Positions 7,730 to 13,308 of a stretch of DNA of 13,643 bases are shown piece after piece; the stretch's first letter is position 1, and the number at the start of each line of letters is the position of its first letter. Below the pieces are notes generated by a model that saw only the letters and a program-made list of their open reading frames with translations, was not told the DNA's origin and searched no databases. Source of the DNA: Terriglobia bacterium (lineage in GTDB: Bacteria; Acidobacteriota; Terriglobia; UBA7540); contig JASHTZ010000394.1 in the NCBI GenBank assembly GCA_030040295.1, forward strand, positions 1 through 13,643, written 5' to 3'. The translations under genes were made by a program, and so were the position numbers.

Positions 7730-8014
7730 ATGGAAGTCAACGTCCATCAAGCCAAGACTCACCTCTCCCGGCTGCTCCGGCGCATCACGGAGGGTGAAGA
7801 AGTCATCATCGCTCGGGCGGGAGTGCCGATTGCGCGGTTGGTTCCTGTCAAGTCCGATAAGCCGCCTTTTCCTTTGGGAATTGATGAAGGAAAATTCGAG
7901 GTGCCTGAGGATTTTGATGATCCGCTGCCCCCGGACCTTCTTGCTGCATTTGAGGCCGATAACCTGCCGATGGGAAAACCGGCCAAACGCGGCGGTAAGC
8001 GGCGTCGCCGGTGA
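7730..8014 (+). CDS. Type II antitoxin, Phd/YefM family
   Basis: 94-residue antitoxin that should neutralise the PIN-domain toxin encoded next to it and repress their shared promoter. The N-terminus (MEVNVHQAKTHLSRLL) is the classical Phd/YefM DNA-binding start, followed by the short strand motif G-E-E-V-I-I-A-R-A-G-V-P-I-A-R-L-V-P at about 22-39. That match makes the ATG at 7730 the right start although there is no ribosome binding site. Residues about 50-78 (acidic and Pro-rich, F-E-V-P-E-D-F-D-D-P-L-P) are the likely toxin-binding segment, and the last residues are a basic tail. The stop overlaps the toxin start by 4 nt (GTGA), so translation is coupled. The pair is probably mobile accessory DNA beside a housekeeping operon. 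Confidence 0.9.
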   Translation: MEVNVHQAKTHLSRLLRRITEGEEVIIARAGVPIARLVPVKSDKPPFPLGIDEGKFEVPEDFDDPLPPDLLAAFEADNLPMGKPAKRGGKRRRR

Positions 8015-8406
8015 AATACCTCTTTGACACATCAGTATGGTTGTGGAGTTTGTCGGCTCCCCACCGGATCGGCGGGGAAGGCTTGTCGGTTCTCGGCCGC
8101 ACGGGTGAAGAATTCTACTTCTCGGCCGTCACTTCCTGGGAGATTGCCATTAAGTGGGCTTTGGGGAAGCTCGCGCTTCCTGAACCGCCTGAGAGTTACG
8201 TCCCCAAGAGGCTGGCGGACCAGCCCATACTGCCGATTCCAATTACCGTCCATCACACCCTGGCAGTTTCGAAACTTCCTGCATATCATGGGGACCCCTT
8301 CGACCGGCTGCTGATTGCTCAGGCGCGGGCCGAAGGGATGGTGATTTTGACCGCAGATCAAACCTTGCGGCGCTATGACGTGCAGATCGTCTGGTGCGGT
8401 GGGTAG
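8011..8406 (+). CDS. vapC: PIN-domain ribonuclease toxin, VapC family
   Basis: 131-residue toxin with a single PIN domain, predicted to be a Mg2+-dependent RNase. VapC toxins cut tRNA or rRNA when freed from the antitoxin; the target here is unknown. The acidic residues of the active site are all in place: Asp6 in Y-L-F-D-T-S, Glu44 in T-S-W-E-I-A-I-K, Asp98 in D-P-F-D-R-L-L-I-A-Q-A, and Asp116 in L-T-A-D. The domain is full length and shows no sign of decay. The GTG start overlaps the antitoxin stop and lacks its own ribosome binding site, so synthesis should depend on antitoxin translation. The gene runs towards rplS, with 30 bp between the two stops, inside a hairpin. Confidence 0.9.
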   Translation: MKYLFDTSVWLWSLSAPHRIGGEGLSVLGRTGEEFYFSAVTSWEIAIKWALGKLALPEPPESYVPKRLADQPILPIPITVHHTLAVSKLPAYHGDPFDRLLIAQARAEGMVILTADQTLRRYDVQIVWCGG

Positions 8407-8407
8407 G

Positions 8408-8452
8408 CGAACAGGAGGCGCAATCGCGCCGCGGCGTCACGCTTCCTGTTCG
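8408..8452. terminator. Bidirectional hairpin between vapC and rplS
   Basis: Arms 8408-8420 and 8440-8452 (CGAACAGGAGGCG / CGCTTCCTGTTCG) form a 13-bp stem around a 19-nt GC-rich loop. All pairs are Watson-Crick except 8417/8443, which is a G-U wobble in the plus-strand transcript and an A-C mismatch in the minus-strand transcript. One arm lies in the last codons of rplS. There is no T-run on either side, so this is not a classical intrinsic terminator; it may block read-through or protect 3' ends. Confidence 0.6.
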
Positions 8453-8793
8453 GCCTGGGCGGAGCGCAGGCGGGCGGCCTTGCCGCGGAGCTTGCGCAGG
8501 TAATAGAGCTTGGCACGGCGAACGCGGCCGGAGCGCACCACTTCAATCTTATCCACCACCGGCGAGTGCAAGGGAAAGATGCGTTCCACGCCGTGGCCAA
8601 AGGAAATCTTGCGGACGGTGAACGTGGAGTGGTTGCGGGCCCGGCGCTGGCCAATCACCGTCCCCTCGAATACCTGAATTCTTTCCTTTTCGCCTTCCTT
8701 AATCTTGACATGGACGCGCACGGTGTCGCCGGAGCGGAACGCCGGAACTCCCTGCTTCATCTGTGATTGTTCGACTTTTTCGAGGGCATTCAT
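8437..8793 (-). CDS. rplS: Large ribosomal subunit protein bL19
   Basis: 118-residue ribosomal protein bL19, which sits at the 30S-50S interface of the large subunit. Typical motifs are visible: F-R-S-G-D-T-V-R-V-H-V-K-I-K-E-G near the N-terminus, Q-V-F-E-G-T-V-I, G-V-E-R-I-F-P-L-H-S-P, and the basic R-R-A-K-L-Y-Y-L-R-K-L-R-G-K-A-A-R near the C-terminus. Length is normal for the family. The start is taken as the ATG at 8793, with GGAG at 8803-8806 in front of it. An in-frame TTG five codons upstream would overlap that ribosome binding site and is less likely. It is the last gene of the operon, 121 bp after trmD, and its final codons form one arm of the hairpin shared with vapC. Confidence 0.97.
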   Translation of the reverse strand: MNALEKVEQSQMKQGVPAFRSGDTVRVHVKIKEGEKERIQVFEGTVIGQRRARNHSTFTVRKISFGHGVERIFPLHSPVVDKIEVVRSGRVRRAKLYYLRKLRGKAARLRSAQAEQEA

Positions 8794-8822
8794 GTTTGCA
8801 TTCTCCAAAATTTTTCGAGGGC
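8776..8822. repeat. 12-bp direct repeat across the rplS start
   Basis: TTTTTCGAGGGC occurs twice, at 8776-8787 (in the first codons of rplS) and at 8811-8822 (in the leader), 35 bp apart. In the transcript each reads GCCCUCGAAAAA, one on each side of the ribosome binding site. A third partial match in inverted orientation (CCTCGAA, 8859-8865) could pair with the leader copy. Function unknown. Confidence 0.5.
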
Positions 8823-8914
8823 GCGGCTTGGCGCGGGGAATTTCTCTTGCCCATTCAACCTCGAATTAAGAATTAAAGTCCTGGAGCAGCGCTCCCGCCA
8901 GTGCGAGGCCTGCG

Positions 8915-9682
8915 TTAAGCCTTCCCCTCAAGCGACGCAAGCCACTGCCGCTCATCGGCGCTCAGCAATATCCCTGTGAGCAGGTCCGGCCGGCGCCTCC
9001 AGGTTTTTTCCAGCGCGCGCCGCCGCCGCCACTGGCGAATCTGCTCGTGGTCGCCGGAAAGCAGTACTTCCGGCACTTTCCAATTGCGAAATTCCGCCGG
9101 ACGCGTGTAGTGCGGGCAATCGAGCAACCCGTGTCCAGAATTTTGCGAACTTCCCTCCGCAGCCGCAAAGGAGTCCTGCAGGCGCGACTCTTCGTTGCCC
9201 AGAACTCCAGGGAGCAGGCGGATTGTGGCTTCCATCAGGATCGCCGCGGGCAACTCACCGCCGCTCAAGACGAAATCGCCGATGGAGACTTCATCGGTGG
9301 CGAGATGTTCCGCCACTCGTTCGTCCACGCCTTCATACCGCCCGCAGATCAGGACCATTCGCGCAGCGTGTGAAAGCTCTTCCGCAACGGCCTGGGTCAG
9401 CAGACGACCCTGAGGAGAGAGAAGAACGACCCGAGCATTCTTATCGTGCTCCTCGCCGCGAAGCGCCTCAACGGCCCGGAAAATCGGTTCCGGCTTGAAG
9501 ACCATTCCAGGCCCGCCCCCGAACGGCCGGTCATCCACCGTGCGGTGGCGGTCGTCCGTATAATCGCGCAAATCGTGCAGCCGGATGGTCGCGCGGCCCG
9601 CCGCCACGGCTCTTTTCAGCAGTCCGTGCTCCAGGATGCTGCGAAAGAAGTCCGGAAAGATGGTGATGACGTCAAAGGTCAT
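8915..9682 (-). CDS. trmD: tRNA (guanine-N1-)-methyltransferase TrmD
   Basis: 255-residue SPOUT-class enzyme that makes m1G37 in tRNAs reading CNN codons and so prevents +1 frameshifting. It uses S-adenosylmethionine and works as a dimer in the cytoplasm. Hallmarks are P-F-G-G-G-P-G-M-V (53-61), L-S-P-Q-G-R (88-93), C-G-R-Y-E-G-V-D-E-R (113-122) and S-I-G-D-F-V-L-S-G-G-E (133-143), which build the trefoil knot. The catalytic Asp is Asp170 in R-L-Q-D-S-F, with L-L-D-C-P-H-Y-T-R-P at 186-195. The linker between D-S-F and this last motif is about ten residues longer than in E. coli TrmD as I remember it. The ATG at 9682 gives the canonical MTFDVITIFPDFF. No clear Shine-Dalgarno precedes it; a tandem heptamer array does. 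Confidence 0.97.
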   Translation of the reverse strand: MTFDVITIFPDFFRSILEHGLLKRAVAAGRATIRLHDLRDYTDDRHRTVDDRPFGGGPGMVFKPEPIFRAVEALRGEEHDKNARVVLLSPQGRLLTQAVAEELSHAARMVLICGRYEGVDERVAEHLATDEVSIGDFVLSGGELPAAILMEATIRLLPGVLGNEESRLQDSFAAAEGSSQNSGHGLLDCPHYTRPAEFRNWKVPEVLLSGDHEQIRQWRRRRALEKTWRRRPDLLTGILLSADERQWLASLEGKA

Positions 9683-9686
9683 CCAG

Positions 9687-9721
9687 AAAGGGTAAGGTAT
9701 AAAGGCTAAAGGGTAAAGGGT
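9687..9721. repeat. Heptamer tandem array in the rimM-trmD gap
   Basis: Five consecutive 7-mers on the plus strand: AAAGGGT, AAGGTAT, AAAGGCT, AAAGGGT, AAAGGGT. It starts 5 bp upstream of the trmD start codon, where a ribosome binding site would be expected. In the mRNA it reads as a pyrimidine-rich ACCCUUU repeat. Confidence 0.75.
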
Positions 9722-9760
9722 GAAAAGCTCCTCTAACCCAACTTTTGGATCTTACCCTTT
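9687..9760. repeat. 10-bp inverted repeat spanning the rimM-trmD gap
   Basis: AAAGGGTAAG (9687-9696) and CTTACCCTTT (9751-9760) are exact reverse complements. In the minus-strand mRNA this would pair sequence at the rimM stop codon with sequence just before the trmD start, closing off the gap in a long-range hairpin. Confidence 0.55.
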
Positions 9761-10319
9761 ATGACTTGCCCCTTCCTAACTCATTAAGATCGAGCAAATC
9801 CTCCGGCGGGTCGATTACAATCCTGCGCGCGTCAATGTCGATGCGCGTGCAGATTTCCTGCGCCAGAGGGATCAGCACTTCCGCTTTTCCGTCAGGACGC
9901 TGGACGTGAAGAACGTCCACGCCGCCCGTGGCCTCGACTTCGGTAACTATCCCGATTTCGCGCCCCTGGCGCTCCCAGATCACCCGGCAACCCTGCAACT
10001 CGCACAAGTAGTAATGGTGCGTGGGAAGCGAGGTGCGCTGTTCCCAGGGGATAAGCACTTGCAGGCCGCGGAGGCGCGAGGCGCCCTCAATTGTGTCTAT
10101 ACCTGAGAATTTCAGGATGATTCGGCCCTTGTGTGGCCAGGAACGCTCAACCTCAATCGGCCGGGGAGCCTGCCCGGAAGATTCCAGGAAAACTGATTGC
10201 AACGCGCGGAACCGTTCTGGGAAATCCGTAAGGATTTCCGCCGCAACCTCTCCCTTTCGTCCTTGTGGCCGGAGAATTTGCGCAATGGCCAAGAATTGCC
10301 CGGCGAAGTTTTGCGCCAA
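9759..10319 (-). CDS. rimM: Ribosome maturation factor RimM
   Basis: 186-residue 16S rRNA processing factor that helps assemble the head of the 30S subunit around protein S19. The N-terminal RimM domain (about 9-95) opens with the signature L-A-I-A-Q-I-L-R-P-Q-G-R-K-G-E-V and continues with F-P-E-R-F. The C-terminal PRC-barrel domain (about 103-178) has H-H-Y-Y-L-C-E-L-Q-G-C-R-V and V-L-I-P-L-A-Q-E-I-C. Length is normal. The start is a TTG at 10319, supported by GGGAG 5 nt upstream and by the signature beginning a few residues later; no ATG fits. It lies 52 bp after khpA and 76 bp before trmD in the usual order. Confidence 0.96.
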   Translation of the reverse strand: MAQNFAGQFLAIAQILRPQGRKGEVAAEILTDFPERFRALQSVFLESSGQAPRPIEVERSWPHKGRIILKFSGIDTIEGASRLRGLQVLIPWEQRTSLPTHHYYLCELQGCRVIWERQGREIGIVTEVEATGGVDVLHVQRPDGKAEVLIPLAQEICTRIDIDARRIVIDPPEDLLDLNELGRGKS

Positions 10320-10324
10320 AGCTT

Positions 10325-10329
10325 CTCCC
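10325..10329 (-). promoter_or_regulatory. Ribosome binding site supporting the TTG start of rimM
   Basis: The minus strand reads GGGAG, then 5 nt, then TTG. This is the only convincing ribosome binding site close to the conserved RimM N-terminus. Confidence 0.65.
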
Positions 10330-10371
10330 GCCCTTCACGCCGCTTCCCACCGGCTGTGAGACCGTCGCCCC

Positions 10372-10602
10372 CTACTCCAGAATCTCCAGAGTGAAGCGCT
10401 TCTTGAGCTTCATGCCTGCGGCGTTGAGGATGGTGCGAATGGAGCGCGCGGTGCGCCCCTGTTTTCCGATCACCTTCCCCAAATCAGAGGGATGCACCCG
10501 CAATTCCAGGACGGTCACTTGTTCGCCTTCCACAGCCCGCACAGTAACCTGTTCGGGATTATCCACCAGCGCTTTGGCAATGGCTTCGATTAACTCCCTC
10601 AT
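10372..10602 (-). CDS. khpA: KH-domain RNA-binding protein KhpA
   Basis: 76-residue single KH-domain protein. Residues about 30-60 hold the RNA-contacting G-x-x-G loop (V-I-G-K-Q-G-R-T-A-R-S-I) flanked by L-E-L-R-V-H-P-S-D and by I-L-N-A-A-G. In Firmicutes KhpA works with KhpB (Jag) on small RNAs and cell elongation; the partner is not in this window, and the role in this lineage is inferred. It starts at the ATG at 10602 behind GGGAGGGG, a strong ribosome binding site. It sits between rpsP and rimM, its usual place in this operon. Confidence 0.95.
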   Translation of the reverse strand: MRELIEAIAKALVDNPEQVTVRAVEGEQVTVLELRVHPSDLGKVIGKQGRTARSIRTILNAAGMKLKKRFTLEILE

Positions 10603-10717
10603 CTGCCCCTCCCGCGCACTTGAGTTGATGTGCCCAGGTCCGTTTGAACAATTGTGGTTGAGACCCGCTAATCGCCACTCGTGCAGCCGCCGCGGCTGGC
10701 GCAGATGCCGACCTCCT

Positions 10718-10969
10718 TCAGGCCGGAGGAGCCGACGCGTGAGGTTTCTTCAAGAAACTTTGTACGGTTTCCGAAGGTTGTGCCCCCCGTCCGATCCAAT
10801 AATCAACGCGTTCGCGGTTCAGCATGATCTCCGGAGGAGTTCGCCGGGGATTATAATGGCCGACAATTTCCACAAAACGTCCGTCGCGGGCCCGCTCACG
10901 GTCAATCACCACGACTCGATACGTGCTTTTCTTCTTTGCCCCCGTTCGGGCCAAGCGTATTCTTAACAA
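10718..10969 (-). CDS. rpsP: Small ribosomal subunit protein bS16
   Basis: 83-residue ribosomal protein bS16, an early assembly protein of the 30S subunit. It has the diagnostic N-terminus I-R-L-A-R-T-G-A-K-K-K-S-T-Y-R-V-V-V-I-D, then R-D-G-R-F-V-E-I-V-G-H-Y-N-P and D-Y-W-I-G-R-G-A-Q-P-S-E-T-V. Length is normal. The start codon is TTG at 10969, giving MLRIRLAR in place of the usual MVKIRLAR. GAGG lies 6 nt upstream. It follows ffh by 128 bp; that gap contains a leader hairpin able to fold in two ways. It precedes khpA by 115 bp, where I see only a short GC-rich hairpin (10684-10698). Confidence 0.97.
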   Translation of the reverse strand: MLRIRLARTGAKKKSTYRVVVIDRERARDGRFVEIVGHYNPRRTPPEIMLNRERVDYWIGRGAQPSETVQSFLKKPHASAPPA

Positions 10970-10975
10970 TCTCCA

Positions 10976-10979
10976 CCTC
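10976..10979 (-). promoter_or_regulatory. Ribosome binding site supporting the TTG start of rpsP
   Basis: The minus strand reads AGAGG, 6 nt, TTG. The conserved bS16 N-terminus begins exactly at this TTG. Confidence 0.7.
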
Positions 10980-10997
10980 TTTTTTTGATGTTTTGCC

Positions 10998-11035
10998 GGC
11001 GATAAGAGTTGGACTCTTTTTCCCTCTTAATCGCC
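10998..11035 (-). promoter_or_regulatory. rpsP leader hairpin with alternative pairing
   Basis: In the minus-strand transcript GGCGAUUAAGAG (11035-11024) pairs with CUCUUAUCGCC (11008-10998) over 11 bp with one bulged U, closing a 15-nt loop. Within it a second stem, AAGAGU-CCA-ACUCUU (11018-11004), uses the same CUCUU, so the two forms exclude each other. The structure ends about 18 nt before the rpsP ribosome binding site. It resembles a leader control element; no ligand is suggested by the sequence. Confidence 0.5.
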
Positions 11036-11097
11036 ATCTGCCCAACGGCAGTTGTAGCCTTATTCGCCCACCCTTTTTATCTTCGCGTCGGTTGCGA

Positions 11098-12444
11098 TCA
11101 CACCCCCGACCCTGTCGGCATGCGCAACCGGCTGAGCCCCCGGCCCAGAAGGTTCTGACTCATGGACTTCATCATTTTGCGCATTTGGAAATATTGTTTC
11201 AAGACCTGATTGACCTGCTGGACGGATGTTCCGCTGCCGCGTGCAATGCGCTTGCGCCTTTTGCCGTTGATGATCTCGTGGTTGCGGCGCTCCTGAGGGG
11301 TCATGGAATCGATGATGGCCTCAATATGGATCAGCTCTTTTTCCTCCACTTTCACCTTGCCGGCATCTTTGAATATTCCAACCTTGGGGAGCATGCCCAA
11401 CATCTGATCCATGGGCCCCATCTTACGCACCTGGTTCAATTGGTCGCGGAAATCTTCCAGTGAAAAGGTATCGGTTTGCAGCTTGCGATGCACCTCAATG
11501 GCCTTCTGCTTGTCGATCTTCTGTTCGGCCTTTTCGATGAGCGAAAGGATGTCGCCCATGCCCAGGATGCGGGAGACAATTCGCTCGGGATAGAACACTT
11601 CCAGTTGGTCGTATTTCTCGCCGATGCCCATGAACTTGATGGGTTGGCCGGTGACGTGATGAATGGAAAGCGCCGCGCCGCCGCGAGCATCGCCATCGAG
11701 CTTGGTCAGAATCACCCCGGTGGTGCCCAATCGTTCGTGGAATTCCTGGGCGCTGCGCACGGCGTCTTGCCCGATCATGGCGTCGGCCACCAGGAGCACT
11801 TCGCTGGGCCGCAGCCTGGTGCGCAGTTCGCTGACTTCGTTCATCAGCTCTTCGTCGATGTGCAGGCGGCCTGCCGTGTCAACAATCAACACATCGTGCC
11901 CGCGGTCGGCAGCATCCTTGCGGGCGGCCGTGGCCAGTTCAATCGGAGAGCTGATGCCTTCGCCGGCGAAAATGGGTATTTGAATGGCCTTGGCGATCAC
12001 GGCCAACTGTTCGCGGGCGGCGGGACGGTAAACGTCGGTGGAAACCAGCATCGGGCGGCGTTTTCGCGCGGCGAGCCAGAGCGCCAATTTACCGGAAGTC
12101 GTGGTCTTGCCGGATCCCTGGAGGCCAACCATCAGAAAAACCGTGGGGTACTCTTTGGAAAAAGTCAGCAACGAGACTTCGCGACCGAGAATTTCGATCA
12201 GTTGATCGCGAACGATGCGGATGACTTCCTGAACCGGCGAAAGGCTGGCGCGAACCTCTTCTCCGCGCGCCATCACACGCACGCGGTCGAGCAACTCTTT
12301 TACCACATTCAGGTTAACGTCGGCTTCAAGAAGCGCCAGCCGAACCTCGCGCAAGGTCTGGTCAACGACCTCATCGCTCAGGACTCCCTGAATGCGCAAG
12401 GTCTTGAAAACTTTCTGCAATCGATCTTGAAGTGCGTCAAACAT
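11098..12444 (-). CDS. ffh: Signal recognition particle protein Ffh (SRP54)
   Basis: 448-residue SRP GTPase that binds SRP RNA and signal sequences and, with FtsY, delivers ribosome-nascent-chain complexes to the membrane. The N domain is about 1-90. The G domain holds the P-loop G-L-Q-G-S-G-K-T (107-114), D-V-Y-R-P-A-A (137-143), D-T-A-G-R (189-193), T-K-L-D (247-250) and G-D-A-R-G-G (251-256). The M domain (about 325-435) has the Met-rich K-M-G-P-M-D-Q-M-L-G-M and the RNA-binding R-R-K-R-I-A-R-G-S-G (396-405). It is complete. The ATG at 12444 has only a weak G-rich site in front. It heads the operon and has its own promoter about 60 nt upstream. Confidence 0.97.
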   Translation of the reverse strand: MFDALQDRLQKVFKTLRIQGVLSDEVVDQTLREVRLALLEADVNLNVVKELLDRVRVMARGEEVRASLSPVQEVIRIVRDQLIEILGREVSLLTFSKEYPTVFLMVGLQGSGKTTTSGKLALWLAARKRRPMLVSTDVYRPAAREQLAVIAKAIQIPIFAGEGISSPIELATAARKDAADRGHDVLIVDTAGRLHIDEELMNEVSELRTRLRPSEVLLVADAMIGQDAVRSAQEFHERLGTTGVILTKLDGDARGGAALSIHHVTGQPIKFMGIGEKYDQLEVFYPERIVSRILGMGDILSLIEKAEQKIDKQKAIEVHRKLQTDTFSLEDFRDQLNQVRKMGPMDQMLGMLPKVGIFKDAGKVKVEEKELIHIEAIIDSMTPQERRNHEIINGKRRKRIARGSGTSVQQVNQVLKQYFQMRKMMKSMSQNLLGRGLSRLRMPTGSGV

Positions 12445-12510
12445 TCAATGCCCGCCGGCTGGGGATACTCGTGCTCTCTCCCAGTACGATGCTAATTTGC
12501 TGGACTTCAT

Positions 12511-12540
12511 ATGCTATTTTACGAGCTTAACAATTGTCAA
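12511..12540 (-). promoter_or_regulatory. Sigma-70-like promoter of the ffh operon
   Basis: On the minus strand a consensus TTGACA (12540-12535) is followed after 18 bp by TAGCAT (12516-12511), four of six matches to the -10 consensus. Transcription would start near 12504, leaving a leader of about 60 nt before ffh. The -35 box is half of an 18-bp palindrome. Confidence 0.6.
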
Positions 12541-12542
12541 GC
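12525..12542. promoter_or_regulatory. Near-perfect palindrome over the ffh -35 box
   Basis: GCTTAACAATTGTCAAGC is an 18-bp inverted repeat in which eight of nine pairs match (only 12529/12538 fails). It covers the whole -35 hexamer, so a dimeric regulator binding here would block the promoter. The regulator is unknown. Confidence 0.5.
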
Positions 12543-12809
12543 AAAGCGCTCAGACTCTTGAAAAGAGAGTGTAGCTGGCCGCCGAGGCCATTCGTCGCAG
12601 AAGATGGTTGAGATTGTTGAGATGTTGCAGAGCGGCACGGGAAGTCCATCAAAGAAAAGCGTCAGCGAGCGGCCGCACTTCACAAGCCGTGTCGCGCGCG
12701 TGCAACCTGGGATGAGTCAAATAAGTGATTGCCTTGAGTCCCGAAACCATTTGGGGCAAAGAGGCAATGATGGAGACAGGAATCGCGGGGAATCCAGGCC
12801 CCGGCAAAA

Positions 12810-13286
12810 TTAGAGGTTCAGGAGATAATCGGAGGCCGTCAGGTTTCCGAACCTCACCGTATTCACTCGTTCCCCCACCACGTTGGCGAAATACTCAAGA
12901 ATGGCCGTCAGTTTCAGCGCCGCGGGAGACTCGCGCAGCCTCAGCAGGTGGCGCGTCACCAGGTAAGCGAAGACCAGCTTGAAGTAGACAATCAAAAGCC
13001 GCTCCTCGTAGCTATAACGCTGATTGACGTTGGCTGCGTTCTTCAAGAGGTAGGTGAGAGCCAGGAAATCGCACTTCAGCGTCAGCGTCAGCCTCGGGTA
13101 TTCGACGGGAGAGCCGAAATCCTGAATGGCTTTGCGCACCGAAGGGAATTCCAGCCGATTGGCGCTGACGATGGATTGTGAAAACTCTTGAGTGAATTTT
13201 CGGCGCAGGATCTTCTGACAAATCGCCTGGAGGTAGAAGAAGAAAAGCCCCGTGGATAGGATCAAAATCAGGGCTGCCGTGAACAT
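12810..13286 (-). CDS. Hypothetical membrane-anchored protein
   Basis: 158 residues of unknown function. One hydrophobic helix (about 3-21) at the N-terminus is followed by basic residues (K-I-L-R-R-K), so the bulk is predicted to be cytoplasmic. The rest is rich in helix-forming residues, with a second moderately hydrophobic stretch around R-L-L-I-V-Y-F-K-L-V-F-A-Y-L-V. I find no catalytic motif. The ATG at 13284-13286 has GAGG 7 nt upstream. It follows the partial membrane-protein gene by 22 bp on the same strand, so the two are probably one transcription unit. The coding sequence is clean and normally composed; it is likely a lineage-specific conserved gene. Confidence 0.75.
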   Translation of the reverse strand: MFTAALILILSTGLFFFYLQAICQKILRRKFTQEFSQSIVSANRLEFPSVRKAIQDFGSPVEYPRLTLTLKCDFLALTYLLKNAANVNQRYSYEERLLIVYFKLVFAYLVTRHLLRLRESPAALKLTAILEYFANVVGERVNTVRFGNLTASDYLLNL

Positions 13287-13308
13287 GCATGCACCTCACT
13301 GCAATATT

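Larger units (their letters stand above)
12445..12809. other. 365-bp upstream region of ffh; no convincing gene
   Basis: The ffh-proximal third contains the promoter and palindrome described separately. The remainder has small inverted repeats: TGGCC/GGCCA at 12576-12590, and ATTGCCT (12728-12734) with AGGCAAT (12762-12768). There is also a 9-bp-spaced direct repeat GTTGAGAT at 12606 and 12615. A 69-codon plus-strand frame starts at 12604, but it has no ribosome binding site and no recognisable features. No SRP RNA signature was found. Confidence 0.6.

Noticed and set aside
10684..10698. CAGCCG-CCG-CGGCTG hairpin between rpsP and khpA as a terminator
   Set aside because: The stem is only 6 bp, there is no T-run, and the downstream genes khpA, rimM, trmD and rplS normally share the transcript.
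10265..10966. A 233-codon plus-strand frame across rimM, khpA and rpsP
   Set aside because: It spans three well-identified genes on the other strand plus their gaps, with no protein-like features.
11004..11021. AAGAGT-TGG-ACTCTT followed by five T on the plus strand, like an intrinsic terminator
   Set aside because: There is no plus-strand gene to terminate, and the minus-strand operon reads it without a T-run. The leader-hairpin reading fits better.
11476..12495. A 339-codon open frame opposite ffh
   Set aside because: Antisense shadow of a fully conserved Ffh; no motif of its own.
12445..12809. SRP RNA or another structured RNA upstream of ffh
   Set aside because: Only short, unrelated inverted repeats are present, and I could not find the conserved SRP RNA tetraloop region. 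An Infernal search against Rfam would settle it.
12604..12813. A 69-codon plus-strand frame upstream of ffh
   Set aside because: No ribosome binding site, no recognisable domain, low-complexity polar ending, and overlap with the end of the 158-residue gene. A degenerate gene cannot be excluded but is not supported.
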